A stretch of 64,000 nucleotides of DNA, taken from NCBI GenBank assembly GCA_025058595.1, contig JANXEK010000007.1, positions 1-64,000 of the forward strand, in the 5' to 3' direction. The translations under genes and the position numbers were made by a program. Below the pieces are notes generated by a model. That model was given only the letters and a program-made list of their open reading frames with translations. It was not told where the DNA came from and made no database searches. The DNA is from Candidatus Bathyarchaeota archaeon (lineage in GTDB: Archaea; Thermoproteota; CALKCG01; B24; DRYS01). Within the stretch, counting starts at the first letter, position 1. Each line of letters begins with the position of its first letter. Positions 48,589 through 58,323 of the stretch are shown piece by piece.

Positions 48589-49776
48589 ATGCACCTCAAG
48601 GTAGCCGTAGATAGATCGTTGTGTAGAGAGTGCAATTTTTGTAGGGATGTCTCTAGATGCGTTAACGCTAGCTGTGTAGGCTGTCTCGCATGCTACTATG
48701 CATGTCCGTATGAAGCTAGGAAGATAGTCGAAGATGATCGTAAGAGGAGTGTGGTTAAGATATCTGTAGATGGTGTCGAGCATAGTGTACCCGAAGGTTT
48801 AACTTTGAAGGAAGCTTTAAAGCTATGCGGCTATAGCTTCGATAGTCTGCATCCTTTATGCGGTTTAGGTGGATGCTGGGCTTGCGCAGTTCTAGTGGAT
48901 GGAGAGCTTACCAGGTCGTGTATAACGGGTGTTAGGGATGGGATGATAATCAAGACGGACGTAAGCGGGGTATCACCGCTTAGGATTATACATGGGCCTG
49001 CGCCTCATACAGTCGGAGGTAAAGCTACCCCATGGTTTGAAGCTAGAGGATCGGATAGGTTTATAGAGGTAGCTATCTGGACTGCTGGATGTAACCTTAG
49101 GTGTAGGAGCTGCCAGAATTATACGGTGACGTATGACAACTTATCAGCTCCGTATACCCCCTACGAAGCTGCTAGACTCGTAACATACTATCGTAGGTTA
49201 TATGGGGTTAACGGTATGGCTATAAGCGGAGGTGAGCCTACTCTGAATAGACGTTGGCTTATAGATTACTTCAGGGAGCTTAGGGTGTTGAATCCTGATC
49301 GGGAGGCTAGGCTGCACCTGGATAGCAACGGGACGATACTGACCCCAAAATATATCGATGAACTCGTAGAAGCTGGGGTTAACAATATAGGTGTTGAGCC
49401 TAAAGGCCTCCGTCTAGAAACCTTCATGAATATAACCGGTATAACCGATAGAAGGTTAGCCGAGCTATACCTGAAAACAAGCTGGGATGCCGTTAGGTAT
49501 CTCGTAGATAACTACAGGGATAGAGTGTATATAGGTGTAGGTATACCCTACAACAGGGTTTTCATGGGTTTCGATGAGCTCGCGGAAATAGGTTATAGGA
49601 TAGCATCGATAGATCCTGAGATCCAGGTATGCATCCTAGACTACTTCCCAGTCTTCCGTAGGAGGGATATGAAGAGGCCGAGCTACTGGGAGATGTTGAA
49701 GGTTAAAAAGTTGCTGAACGGTATAGGGTTGAGGTGCGTTATCGTTCAGACGGTATTAGGGCATGTAGGACCGTAG
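48589..49776 (+). CDS. Radical SAM activase-like protein with N-terminal 4Fe-4S-type and 2Fe-2S ferredoxin-like domains
   Basis: CRECNFCRDVSRCVNASCVGCLACYYACP; CGLGGCWACAVLVDGELTRSC; radical SAM CNLRCRSCQNY; GGEPTLN. Confidence 0.88.
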   Translation: MHLKVAVDRSLCRECNFCRDVSRCVNASCVGCLACYYACPYEARKIVEDDRKRSVVKISVDGVEHSVPEGLTLKEALKLCGYSFDSLHPLCGLGGCWACAVLVDGELTRSCITGVRDGMIIKTDVSGVSPLRIIHGPAPHTVGGKATPWFEARGSDRFIEVAIWTAGCNLRCRSCQNYTVTYDNLSAPYTPYEAARLVTYYRRLYGVNGMAISGGEPTLNRRWLIDYFRELRVLNPDREARLHLDSNGTILTPKYIDELVEAGVNNIGVEPKGLRLETFMNITGITDRRLAELYLKTSWDAVRYLVDNYRDRVYIGVGIPYNRVFMGFDELAEIGYRIASIDPEIQVCILDYFPVFRRRDMKRPSYWEMLKVKKLLNGIGLRCVIVQTVLGHVGP

Positions 49777-49860
49777 CCGGCTATCGATCCTGGTATCATT
49801 GTATTCGTTATCCGATCGAAACATTTATATGGGTAAACTTAGTACGATTATCAAGCTCCC

Positions 49861-50220
49861 ATGCCTCTACAGGTTGCTTATAATAGTCGAGAAGCTTACG
49901 GTATAGTAGGTTTAAGCGGGTTATCCGGATCCTCCGATACCAAAGCCGATTCTGGAAGAGAAGCTAGAAGGATACTCGGCCCTCCACGTCTAACTAAGTA
50001 TGAGAAAGCCCGTATAGTAGGTGTACGTGCCCTACAGATATCTATGGGCGCTCCGATCCTAGTTAGACTCCCACCGAATATCGATAAATCCCCGTTCTCT
50101 ATAGCTCTATACGAGCTTGAGAAGGCTGTCCTACCTATAACTATAAGGAGGAGACTTCCAGATGGAAGCTTCCAAGATATACCTTTGAAATGGCTTATAG
50201 AAGGTGGGAGGGATGCGTAA
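49861..50220 (+). CDS. rpoK: DNA-directed RNA polymerase subunit K (Rpb6/omega) with N-terminal extension
   Basis: LTKYEKARIVGVRALQISMGAPILV...ALYELEKAVLPITIRRRLPDG. Confidence 0.92.
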   Translation: MPLQVAYNSREAYGIVGLSGLSGSSDTKADSGREARRILGPPRLTKYEKARIVGVRALQISMGAPILVRLPPNIDKSPFSIALYELEKAVLPITIRRRLPDGSFQDIPLKWLIEGGRDA

Positions 50221-50803
50221 ACCTAGGATACCATCCATACTAACCTCTATAGCTCTAGTAGCTCTCGCTCTAGCTGCAGCTTACGGGGTATACGCCTCCC
50301 TAGCTTATACGCTTAGAACAAGGCATCCTATCGGCTACGTAGTAGGTACAAGTATGCTTCCTACGCTTCAACCTGGAGATCTAGTAGTTATCGTAGGAGT
50401 CGAAGCCGAGGAAATAGCGGTCGGTGATATCGTAGTCTTCAAGCCCCCATTCCGCCTGGAACCCATAATACATAGGGTCATAGCCGTAGAGAGGATCGGA
50501 GGCAGCATATACTTGACGACTAAAGGCGATAACAACCGTATATCGCTACCAGATGAGATTAGGTTTCCCGTAAGCTATGTTATCGGTAAAGTCGTGTATA
50601 GGGTTCCATACCTAGGATGGGTTATATATGTTATCCAGACGCCCGTAGCCGTTATACCGGGGATAGGCGAGGTTAAACTCGGCTTCCTGCTCATCATAGT
50701 ACTCACAGTGATCTATATCGCTCAGGATATCTTGATTCATAGGAAACGTAAAGAATCTGAAGAAGAGCCTAGCGCAGAGAGAGATATAAATACGAGCCCC
50801 TAG
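50204..50803 (+). CDS. Signal peptidase I (archaeal Sec11-like)
   Basis: VVGTSMLPTLQPGDLVVIVGV; IIHRVIAVERIGGSIYLTTKGDNN. Confidence 0.92.
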   Translation: MGGMRKPRIPSILTSIALVALALAAAYGVYASLAYTLRTRHPIGYVVGTSMLPTLQPGDLVVIVGVEAEEIAVGDIVVFKPPFRLEPIIHRVIAVERIGGSIYLTTKGDNNRISLPDEIRFPVSYVIGKVVYRVPYLGWVIYVIQTPVAVIPGIGEVKLGFLLIIVLTVIYIAQDILIHRKRKESEEEPSAERDINTSP

Positions 50804-51539
50804 CCCTCTACAAGCTCCTCGACCTACACTTTACCTATATGTGAGAGTAGTCTATCAGCTTCTAGGTTTAAACAAAGCTCTCTACTCGTGGTCATATCCA
50901 TAACTACATAATGTGTAGCATCTGGTTAACGAATACCTAGAGATACAGAATACCTCTATACTCTGAATAATGAGACCTCGCAGACTGCATTCTCGAACTC
51001 AATATTAGGATCTAGGTTAGAGAGAACGGATATCGTATCTATTAGAATAGGGGTGATGAAGTTTCGGTATGCAACAATAATGAGTTTAATAGCGTCTGAA
51101 AAAGCCGTAGAGAGCTTGATAGATACGATGGAAAGTTTTACCTAAGTTATCAAAGTACTTAGAATGTAATTAAGGGTAGTAAAGAATATACCTAACGCTA
51201 TACTTCATCCTACCTGGGTGTTTATGAATATATACATAATCTCATATATTAATGTTTTCGGTTTAATCCACGATAAACTGTAGTCTGCTTCATAGAAATG
51301 ATCTATAGTACATAAACCTGGGTGACACTAAGATTATACAACTATTGAATTATCGGAGACTTGTCGATATTGATTGAAAGAGTGATACTATAACACTGAA
51401 TATCATAAGATGTAGTTTTATCAACTCTCGACTTCTATTAAAATCATAGTTTATATTCAAAACTATATGCTTAAAATAGTATACGATCCTCGATGATGTT
51501 TTTAGTGTTATTCGTAGAAGTGTGTTATTTTATGGCGTT

Positions 51540-52345
51540 ATATCCTAGCTACCTATCGAATTCTTTTATTAGCTATTCTTGAAATTCTTCGTAGGAGTTG
51601 AAGCGTCTATTGGTGTTTAGGCGCATCCATACACCTATCTGGTATCTGAACCAGTTATCTATTAGTGTAGCGTTCTAACGTTATCTAAAGGCACAAATTC
51701 TATTATATCGTTCTTGGTTGTGGCGTCTCCCGCTCTATTATAGCTATGAACCCACTCCGTCTTTTAGGAGTACGTATGCATGGCTGGTTCTGCCACCTAT
51801 GGTTATCGAGAGGTATGCCGCCGAGAACTGTCTACCGGTTATATTGGCGTAACGATATAGGGTAGTTGAGACGAAGGCGTAGCTGAAACGTGTACCCTAT
51901 CGTAATCGAAATGTCTGGCAGCATACGATCGGCATCACTTATCTATGATATAGTAGTCTCTCCATGATCTATGTATCTTGTATAGATCTGATAGGAAGTC
52001 TTCTTCGCTTCCATCCAACCAGTATGCTTAAAAGTAAACCTATCGTAAAAGTCATCGATACTCATCAACGTAAAATTATAAGGCAATATAAGCTTACCAT
52101 GTAGATACCTCAAAGCATCATCCAACCTACGATTAGAATCCAAAACCCTCCGATAGCTATCGTTAAGAGTCCTAACCTCGTTCTCCAACCATTTAGGCTA
52201 CCTCGTTCTCACCTAGACGTAGACGTGTACACTCCGATTCAACTCTAAGCCGGAAATTCTCCGTAGATAACGTGTAGATTAAAGACTATGAGGATGATGA
52301 TCGATGGGGTCATCGCCTTACTTAAGCTACCACTACTCATAACAT
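51540..52345 (-). pseudogene. Decayed secreted coiled-coil protein with transglutaminase-like region
   Basis: ORF 51943-52188 (NEVRTLNDSYRRVLDSNRRLDDALRYL...) continues in other frames: TLYRYANITGRQFSAAYLSITIGGRTSHAYVLLKDGVGS; ATTKNDIIEFVPLDN; LIDNWFRYQIGVWMRLNTNRRFNSYEEF. Confidence 0.5.
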
Positions 52346-52420
52346 CCATCCAAGATGTTTAATCTATACGCAACTCTAGGTTATATTTCCGGTGTATGGT
52401 GAAGACATTATCAGGATTGA

Positions 52421-53392
52421 TTAGCCGGTTAACCTGGTAGCTTTTAGCTCGTATAGGATTCTTCTGGCTGTCTCCGTAACGGCCTCCCTGCTATTCAACT
52501 TAGGCTTCCAACCTAAGCCTTTAAGCTTATCTATCTTTAAAGCTATGCGTTTAACGTCTCCAAGCCACCCTACACCGTGTAGTATAGGTTTATACATATA
52601 CCTTACATCCTTCAAACCTAAAACCTCTACGACTATCCCTGCTACTTCGCTTACGGTTATCCAATCATCATTCCCGACGTTATACACGTCGAATCCTCTA
52701 CGTATATTCCTCCATGCGGTTAGGGTGGCTTCGATAGCATCGTCTATGTATATGTAGCTCCTCACCTGGCTTCCATCGCCTAGGATTTCGAGTATCCCTG
52801 GGTTTTCTAGGAGTTTGACTATGAAGTCGTAGATTACGCCATGCCTCAACCTAGATCCGATTACGTTCGCATATCTGAGGGATAGAGCTTTGAACCCGTA
52901 TAGACGGCTGTACGCATGTATGAGGTTTTCGCACGCGGCTTTACTAGCTCCATAGATAGATACGGGCTTTATAGGTGCATCCTCATCGACCGGTATACGT
53001 TCAGGTTCGCCGTAGACGCTACTAGATGATGCGAAGATTAGAGTACCTACATCGCATATCCTCATAGCCTCTAGAAGGTTGAAAGTAGCTAGGATATTCT
53101 CGTTGAAGTGTATATTCGGGTTAACGCTACTAACCCTAACCTCAGGGTTAGCTGCATAGTGGAGGACAGCTTCGACGCCTCTAACCGCTTCGACGGTCCT
53201 CCCTCTATCCTTCAGATCTGCGTTCAGAATCTCCATCCTAGGATCTCCTAGGTGATGCCTTATATTCTCCATCCTGCCGCTGCTAAAGTTATCGATTATA
53301 CGAACCCTATACCCTTCACGGATAAGATTATCGACCATGTGGCTACCGATGAACCCTGCACCACCTGTAACTAGGATCAAACGCTCCTCCAC
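52421..53392 (-). CDS. NAD-dependent epimerase/dehydratase (UDP-glucose 4-epimerase-like)
   Basis: LVTGGAGFIGSHMVDNLI; SSSSVYGEPERIPVDED; SIYGASKAACENL. Confidence 0.93.
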   Translation of the reverse strand: MEERLILVTGGAGFIGSHMVDNLIREGYRVRIIDNFSSGRMENIRHHLGDPRMEILNADLKDRGRTVEAVRGVEAVLHYAANPEVRVSSVNPNIHFNENILATFNLLEAMRICDVGTLIFASSSSVYGEPERIPVDEDAPIKPVSIYGASKAACENLIHAYSRLYGFKALSLRYANVIGSRLRHGVIYDFIVKLLENPGILEILGDGSQVRSYIYIDDAIEATLTAWRNIRRGFDVYNVGNDDWITVSEVAGIVVEVLGLKDVRYMYKPILHGVGWLGDVKRIALKIDKLKGLGWKPKLNSREAVTETARRILYELKATRLTG

Positions 53393-53515
53393 CTGATCGA
53401 TCCGACTAGGCGACTCTACTATATAACCTCTACTGAAAGATCCCCGAGTAGATGCGATCTTTGAACGTCAAAAGGTTTAGGTTAGCGGAGCTAGAGCTAG
53501 TCTATACACATCGAT

Positions 53516-53852
53516 AGTCTATCGATGTAAGATCTAGGAGTTTGACGTATCCTTTATAGAGGTACTTCTCAGCTTCCTCGAGGCTAACGTATATCGGTAT
53601 ACCTTCATCTAGCATCGTATAGATCATACCTAGACTAGCCGATTCTATATGGACCAGATCGATCTGCCCCTTCCTGATGCTTAACGCTTCAGCTATATAC
53701 GTTACCAGTCTACCCTAACCTAGAGTATTCTTCACATCCATCGAGACAGCTACATCTAGATCTCTACCGAACCCTTCTCTAGCTGTAGATCCGAGGAGTA
53801 AAGCGTATCTAACCCTATACCTCTCGAAAACTTCTCTAAGCTTCTCAGTAAA
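53516..53852 (-). pseudogene. MNT-type nucleotidyltransferase (antitoxin-like) interrupted by an in-frame TAG
   Basis: FTEKLREVFERYRVRYALLLGSTAREGFGRDLDVAVSMDVKNTLG*GRLVTYIAEALSIRKGQIDLVHIESASLGMIYTMLDEGIPIYVSLEE. Confidence 0.75.
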
Positions 53853-54125
53853 CTAGCTTAGATCCTCCTTAGGATCCTCTAATCCATCTATAAACGTTTT
53901 TAAAGCATCTACTATCCCATAGAGCCTTTCCTCCATCTCTCTGAAGGCTTCTCCTTCAAGCTTCCCATCGATCTCTCCATAGATGTAGACGAGTAAAGTT
54001 CTAAAACCAGTTGGGCTTATCAGGAGCATTCTATCATCCTCGCATAGGTTGAGCTTATACGCGATTAAATTCGCGATACCCTTATAGCTTTCAGTCCTCC
54101 TAAATCCAAGCTTGAGAGCTATCAT
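53853..54125 (-). CDS. HepT-like (DUF86/HEPN) protein, probably inactive
   Basis: GFRTLLVYIYGEIDGKLEGEAFREMEERL matches the HepT R....H region, with His replaced by Tyr; directly upstream of the MNT remnant. Confidence 0.7.
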   Translation of the reverse strand: MIALKLGFRRTESYKGIANLIAYKLNLCEDDRMLLISPTGFRTLLVYIYGEIDGKLEGEAFREMEERLYGIVDALKTFIDGLEDPKEDLS

Positions 54126-54454
54126 AGCTCCCGTATATAGTATCGACCGGATAAGGAGTTGAGCACCCCTCCACAGCGTGTATAGATTCGCTTCGCCTCC
54201 TAAATTCGGTGAAATCCTCGAATAGGATTCTACCTCTCTTAATCCTCAAGAATACTGTTAACACCTCCTCAAACCTCACCTACTCCTTAGCGAGGATTAT
54301 CAGGCTTCTTCGGGATCCTAAAGAGTGTAGAGGAAGGTTACAGTGTAGCGAAACCTTAAGCCCATCCTAGTCTAAGCTTTACCGTTCGATCTACTATTCT
54401 CTTCGTGATGTTTATACGATTGATAGATTAATCTAGAGTATCTGGTAGCCTAAT

Positions 54455-56380
54455 ATGTTAGGGTTTGCTATGCGTGTTAGGGGTATAGTTATAGTTGTAC
54501 TATGCCTGGCTCTAATTGTATCGGCTGATCGATCCTATGCTTGGAGTAACGGAGGGTATAGTTCTAATCCCTACGAGGTACGCTATGGTACTCATGACTG
54601 GATAGCTGAGCATGCGTTAGATTGGCTTCCAGATGAAGCTAGACGATGGATAAAGGAGTATATGGACTGGTATCTCTATGGGACTGAACTTCCAGATAAT
54701 GGTCGAGCTCTGTATGGTATAGGGGATACGCATCTACACCATATATACTTCTATGCTAATGGATCCATCATGGATTGTTCAGCTGCTAGGAGAGCTAACG
54801 ATACATACCTTAAAGCGTTGGAGCATCTACTCCTAGGCAACTTTACGATTGCAGCTAAGTATGCTGGAGCTATGACGCACTATATAGCGGATATGGCTGT
54901 CTTCGGACATGTTATGGGTCGTAATACGGTTTGGGGTGAGGAGAAGCATCATAGCGATTACGAATCCTATATAAACTCTAAGACTTCAACCTACCACTCT
55001 GACTTCGAGATATTCCTATCGTTCGACGGTGAGCTTAGGGTTATATCGGCATACGATGCAGCCGTAGAGTTAGCTTACGATACTACGTTCGATCGGCTTG
55101 GTAGAGGTTTGACATGCGTATGGATGGATGAAAACTACGATTGGAGTAGCCCTATATTCGTAGGTAGGGTTGGGGAGTCCCTCAACCTAGCTGTAAACTA
55201 TGTAGCCGATGTACTGTACACGCTCTACGTAGACTATAAGTCTAGGTTGCATGCAAAATACGTTCGAGTAACGTTCGCGGCTGTAGGTTTAGAGGAGGAT
55301 GCCGATGGTACGATTATTAGGGTGGACGGTGTAGACTATGGATACGATGATCTACCTTTAACGTTCGAGTGGATTCTAGGATCTACGCATACGTATGAGT
55401 GGATGGAGTACGTATACTCCTACGAGTATGGGAAGCGTTATGTTACATCGATGCGTGGGGGAAATATAACGATCCTAGAAGCGGATCTAGCTATAATCGC
55501 GGAATACAGGGTACAGTACCTATGGATATTATCGGCTGAGGGGTTAGGCTTAGATGCTGCCGAACCGCTTATACTCGGATACAGCTATAGCGATCTACCG
55601 TTAGAATTCTGGTGGGATAAAGGATCTACGCATACTATCGTATACCCGGAATACGTATACTGTAGACCGGTTATCGAGGGGAAACGTTATGCGAACCATA
55701 ATCCTCCACATCTGAATATAACCGTAGAGAGCAGCGGCTCGATGCGCCCGGCGTACCATGTAGAGTATGCAGTCTACATAGCTAGCGTGGATGGAGGTAT
55801 CACCGACCCCCCACCCGGGGTATACTGGCTTGATGAAAACTCCACTATGACCGTTACGGCTATACCGGGCGAGGGATATGTATTCGAGAAATGGGTCGGC
55901 TCTACAGAGTTTAGGGGTAACCCGTTGACGGTGGTGATCCGTAGCCCGCTGCGTCTAGAGCCTCTCTTCACCGAATACTTCGATTTCTCCATATCGGTGA
56001 AACCTGGAGAGGGGGTGGCTAGGAAGGGTGAGAACGTATCTACACGTATAGATATAGGTCTGTTAAGAGGGGCTGGTAACGTGGTTCTATCGATGGTAGA
56101 TCCGCCGGTAGGCATCTCCTATAGGTTAAGCGTAAAATCGGGTAGCCCACCTCTATCCTCGACCTTAAGTATATATATAGGTAGGGAGGCGAAGCCTGGA
56201 GTATACGATCTAACGATATTAGCTGAAAGCCGGGATACTAGGAGGATGGCGATCTATAGGTTGACGATACTAGAATCCGAGGAAAACTGGATCCAGCAAA
56301 ACCAGATCCTGATAGCGTCGTTAAGCATCTCAGCTATCATAATAGCGATAATTCTCCTTTCTCGAAGGATGAAAATCTAG
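54455..56380 (+). CDS. Secreted zinc-dependent phospholipase C-like protein with beta-repeat domains and C-terminal TM
   Basis: YGTHDWIAEHALDWLPDEA; AGAMTHYIADMAVFGHVMG; repeated DLPLxFxWxxGSTHT...GKRY; C-terminal ASLSISAIIIAIILLSRRMKI. Confidence 0.75.
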   Translation: MLGFAMRVRGIVIVVLCLALIVSADRSYAWSNGGYSSNPYEVRYGTHDWIAEHALDWLPDEARRWIKEYMDWYLYGTELPDNGRALYGIGDTHLHHIYFYANGSIMDCSAARRANDTYLKALEHLLLGNFTIAAKYAGAMTHYIADMAVFGHVMGRNTVWGEEKHHSDYESYINSKTSTYHSDFEIFLSFDGELRVISAYDAAVELAYDTTFDRLGRGLTCVWMDENYDWSSPIFVGRVGESLNLAVNYVADVLYTLYVDYKSRLHAKYVRVTFAAVGLEEDADGTIIRVDGVDYGYDDLPLTFEWILGSTHTYEWMEYVYSYEYGKRYVTSMRGGNITILEADLAIIAEYRVQYLWILSAEGLGLDAAEPLILGYSYSDLPLEFWWDKGSTHTIVYPEYVYCRPVIEGKRYANHNPPHLNITVESSGSMRPAYHVEYAVYIASVDGGITDPPPGVYWLDENSTMTVTAIPGEGYVFEKWVGSTEFRGNPLTVVIRSPLRLEPLFTEYFDFSISVKPGEGVARKGENVSTRIDIGLLRGAGNVVLSMVDPPVGISYRLSVKSGSPPLSSTLSIYIGREAKPGVYDLTILAESRDTRRMAIYRLTILESEENWIQQNQILIASLSISAIIIAIILLSRRMKI

Positions 56381-56765
56381 GGGAGAACGAAGAAATCTTA
56401 GGTAGGCTACACCGTCAAAGTTGAGTTTATCGTAGATTTGAAGGATTACACAGACATTATCCGCTAAGCCGCCGTTCGAAGCCATGCTGAAAGAAGCCTC
56501 ACCATCATAGCTTAACCTCTGGGTAGATAAGATATATGGATTTTGAGGTGATTATTAATGGTGGAGGCATGGAAATATTCATGGTCTACCCCCCGGGGGG
56601 AGGGGCTGGGAGAAAGCGAATAGTATATAGTTAGAGAGCATATAACGCTAACTCTGTATGATTCACAGATGTAGTCGGGAGATGTGATCGAAACAGCTTC
56701 CACGGCTGATGTAAACATTTAATTCTAGATCGTAGAAGCGTTAAGGTGGAGGGGGCGGATGTATT

Positions 56766-57131
56766 ATGAGGGTTTTCAAGTATCAGGATGTACCTATCGA
56801 GAGCGTAGAAGGTGGTGCGTTCTGCTATAGAGCTGAGGTTCAACGCTTCATAACACCGGATGTATCGAAGGATTTCAGAGTGTTCATAGTTCACTTCCCG
56901 GCGGGGCATAAGACTCGGTGGCATACGCATAGCTCCGATCAGGTGCTATACATACTGGATGGGGCGGGTATCGTGGCGAATGAGCATGCAAGCTATGAGG
57001 TAACACCTGGGATGCTCATACTTATACCTGCTGGAGAGAAGCATTGGCATGGAGCTAAGGAGGGGAGTCGCCTAACACACATAATGATACTTAGAGCGGA
57101 TTCAAGGGAAGAGATGTTTGAATGCCCATGA
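56766..57131 (+). CDS. Cupin-domain protein
   Basis: HFPAGHKTRWHTHSSDQVLYILDGAGIVANEHASYEVTPGMLILIPAGEKHWHGA. Confidence 0.92.
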   Translation: MRVFKYQDVPIESVEGGAFCYRAEVQRFITPDVSKDFRVFIVHFPAGHKTRWHTHSSDQVLYILDGAGIVANEHASYEVTPGMLILIPAGEKHWHGAKEGSRLTHIMILRADSREEMFECP

Positions 57132-57358
57132 AGTTATATCGGCGTTTTAGTTATGAGAGCATAGCTACCGGTCCGTGAAGATCGTATGATCGATATTAGA
57201 GAATCTAGCGTCGAAGAGAAAGCTGGATGGAGGTTTTCTAGCTGAAACTATCGGTTGTATTTAGGTTAGACCTAAATATAGTCGGGTATTATCCTATAGG
57301 TTAATCTAGCTTAGCCGGTCTAGTTTAAACCCTGAAATTAGGCTGTAGCTTCTTCGAT

Positions 57359-58090
57359 TTAGCTTATCTGCGATATAGCTCTAGATATCTTGAGGTATGC
57401 TCTACTAAGCTCTTCCACCGCTTCGGGTAGCATACTACCTGTAGTATAGCCTGTTATCGTTATCCATCCATCTTCATCTAGATCCAGCCTTACATACCTC
57501 TCTAGACGTAGGAGGTCTGCTAGCTTCGATACGAGTGTAAGTGTTTGAGGTGTGTAGTTTTGGGGGAAGAGAGGCTCCCCTTCGATGTGTATACCATACT
57601 CCTCTATATACATCTTGAAAGCTATCCTCTTATCCTCGATAAACCCTACCGATTCTACCGACGGCTCACCTCCGTATAGCGGTGTAACTGCTTTAAACCC
57701 TATGGATTCCAGTATAGAGATGTACTCTCTATAAGCTTCTACAGGTTTGTAGGGTTGAACTATAGCTTCCACGCCATCTTCGATAGCTCTAAGCCTACCT
57801 ATAACGCCTATATAGGCGCCTACGGGATATACGGGGCTATACGGCTGGCTGAGACCGTAGAATATGCAGAATCCTCTACCTGGAGGCCAATAGTAGAGCT
57901 TACCCGGTTCGATTTTAAGGAAGCTTCGCATTCCAGATACATCTAGTTCGACCGGTGTTTCGAAGTATACCTCCTCCTTCCATACGTTCAGCGTAGTAGT
58001 GAACGGTAACTCTCTACTCAGCGTATGATCGAACCTACTATCTACGTCGAGTATGAACGAATCCCCGCCGAACCTCACCTCTATCAGCAT
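57359..58090 (-). CDS. Cyclophilin-like fold protein (TM1367-type) with extra C-terminal domain
   Basis: PGKLYYWPPGRGFCIFYGLSQPYSPVYPVGAYIGVIG. Confidence 0.65.
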   Translation of the reverse strand: MLIEVRFGGDSFILDVDSRFDHTLSRELPFTTTLNVWKEEVYFETPVELDVSGMRSFLKIEPGKLYYWPPGRGFCIFYGLSQPYSPVYPVGAYIGVIGRLRAIEDGVEAIVQPYKPVEAYREYISILESIGFKAVTPLYGGEPSVESVGFIEDKRIAFKMYIEEYGIHIEGEPLFPQNYTPQTLTLVSKLADLLRLERYVRLDLDEDGWITITGYTTGSMLPEAVEELSRAYLKISRAISQIS

Positions 58091-58323
58091 AGCTTAATCG
58101 ATAATACTAAGCTGACGCTATATACGTATAAATATAGCTGTTAAACGATACCCCATCGCAAACCAGATATACCCGGGGCTGAACCGTCTATCGATGGATA
58201 ATCCTTTATATATCCCAGCTCTACGAAGCTAGAAGGCTTGGTGGTAAAAATACGAAGCGTACTAGAGGTACGTTAGGAGCGTATCCTAGGGTATACTTCG
58301 AGCTTTTAGCTTCATCGTTAACC

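Noticed and set aside
53713-53855. Two in-frame TAG codons in a continuous HepT-MNT frame, suggesting pyrrolysine or amber readthrough
   Set aside because: TAG is used as an ordinary terminator by several intact genes in this window (for example those ending at 1829, 21628 and 22779), and the HepT active site is also mutated, so pseudogenisation is simpler.
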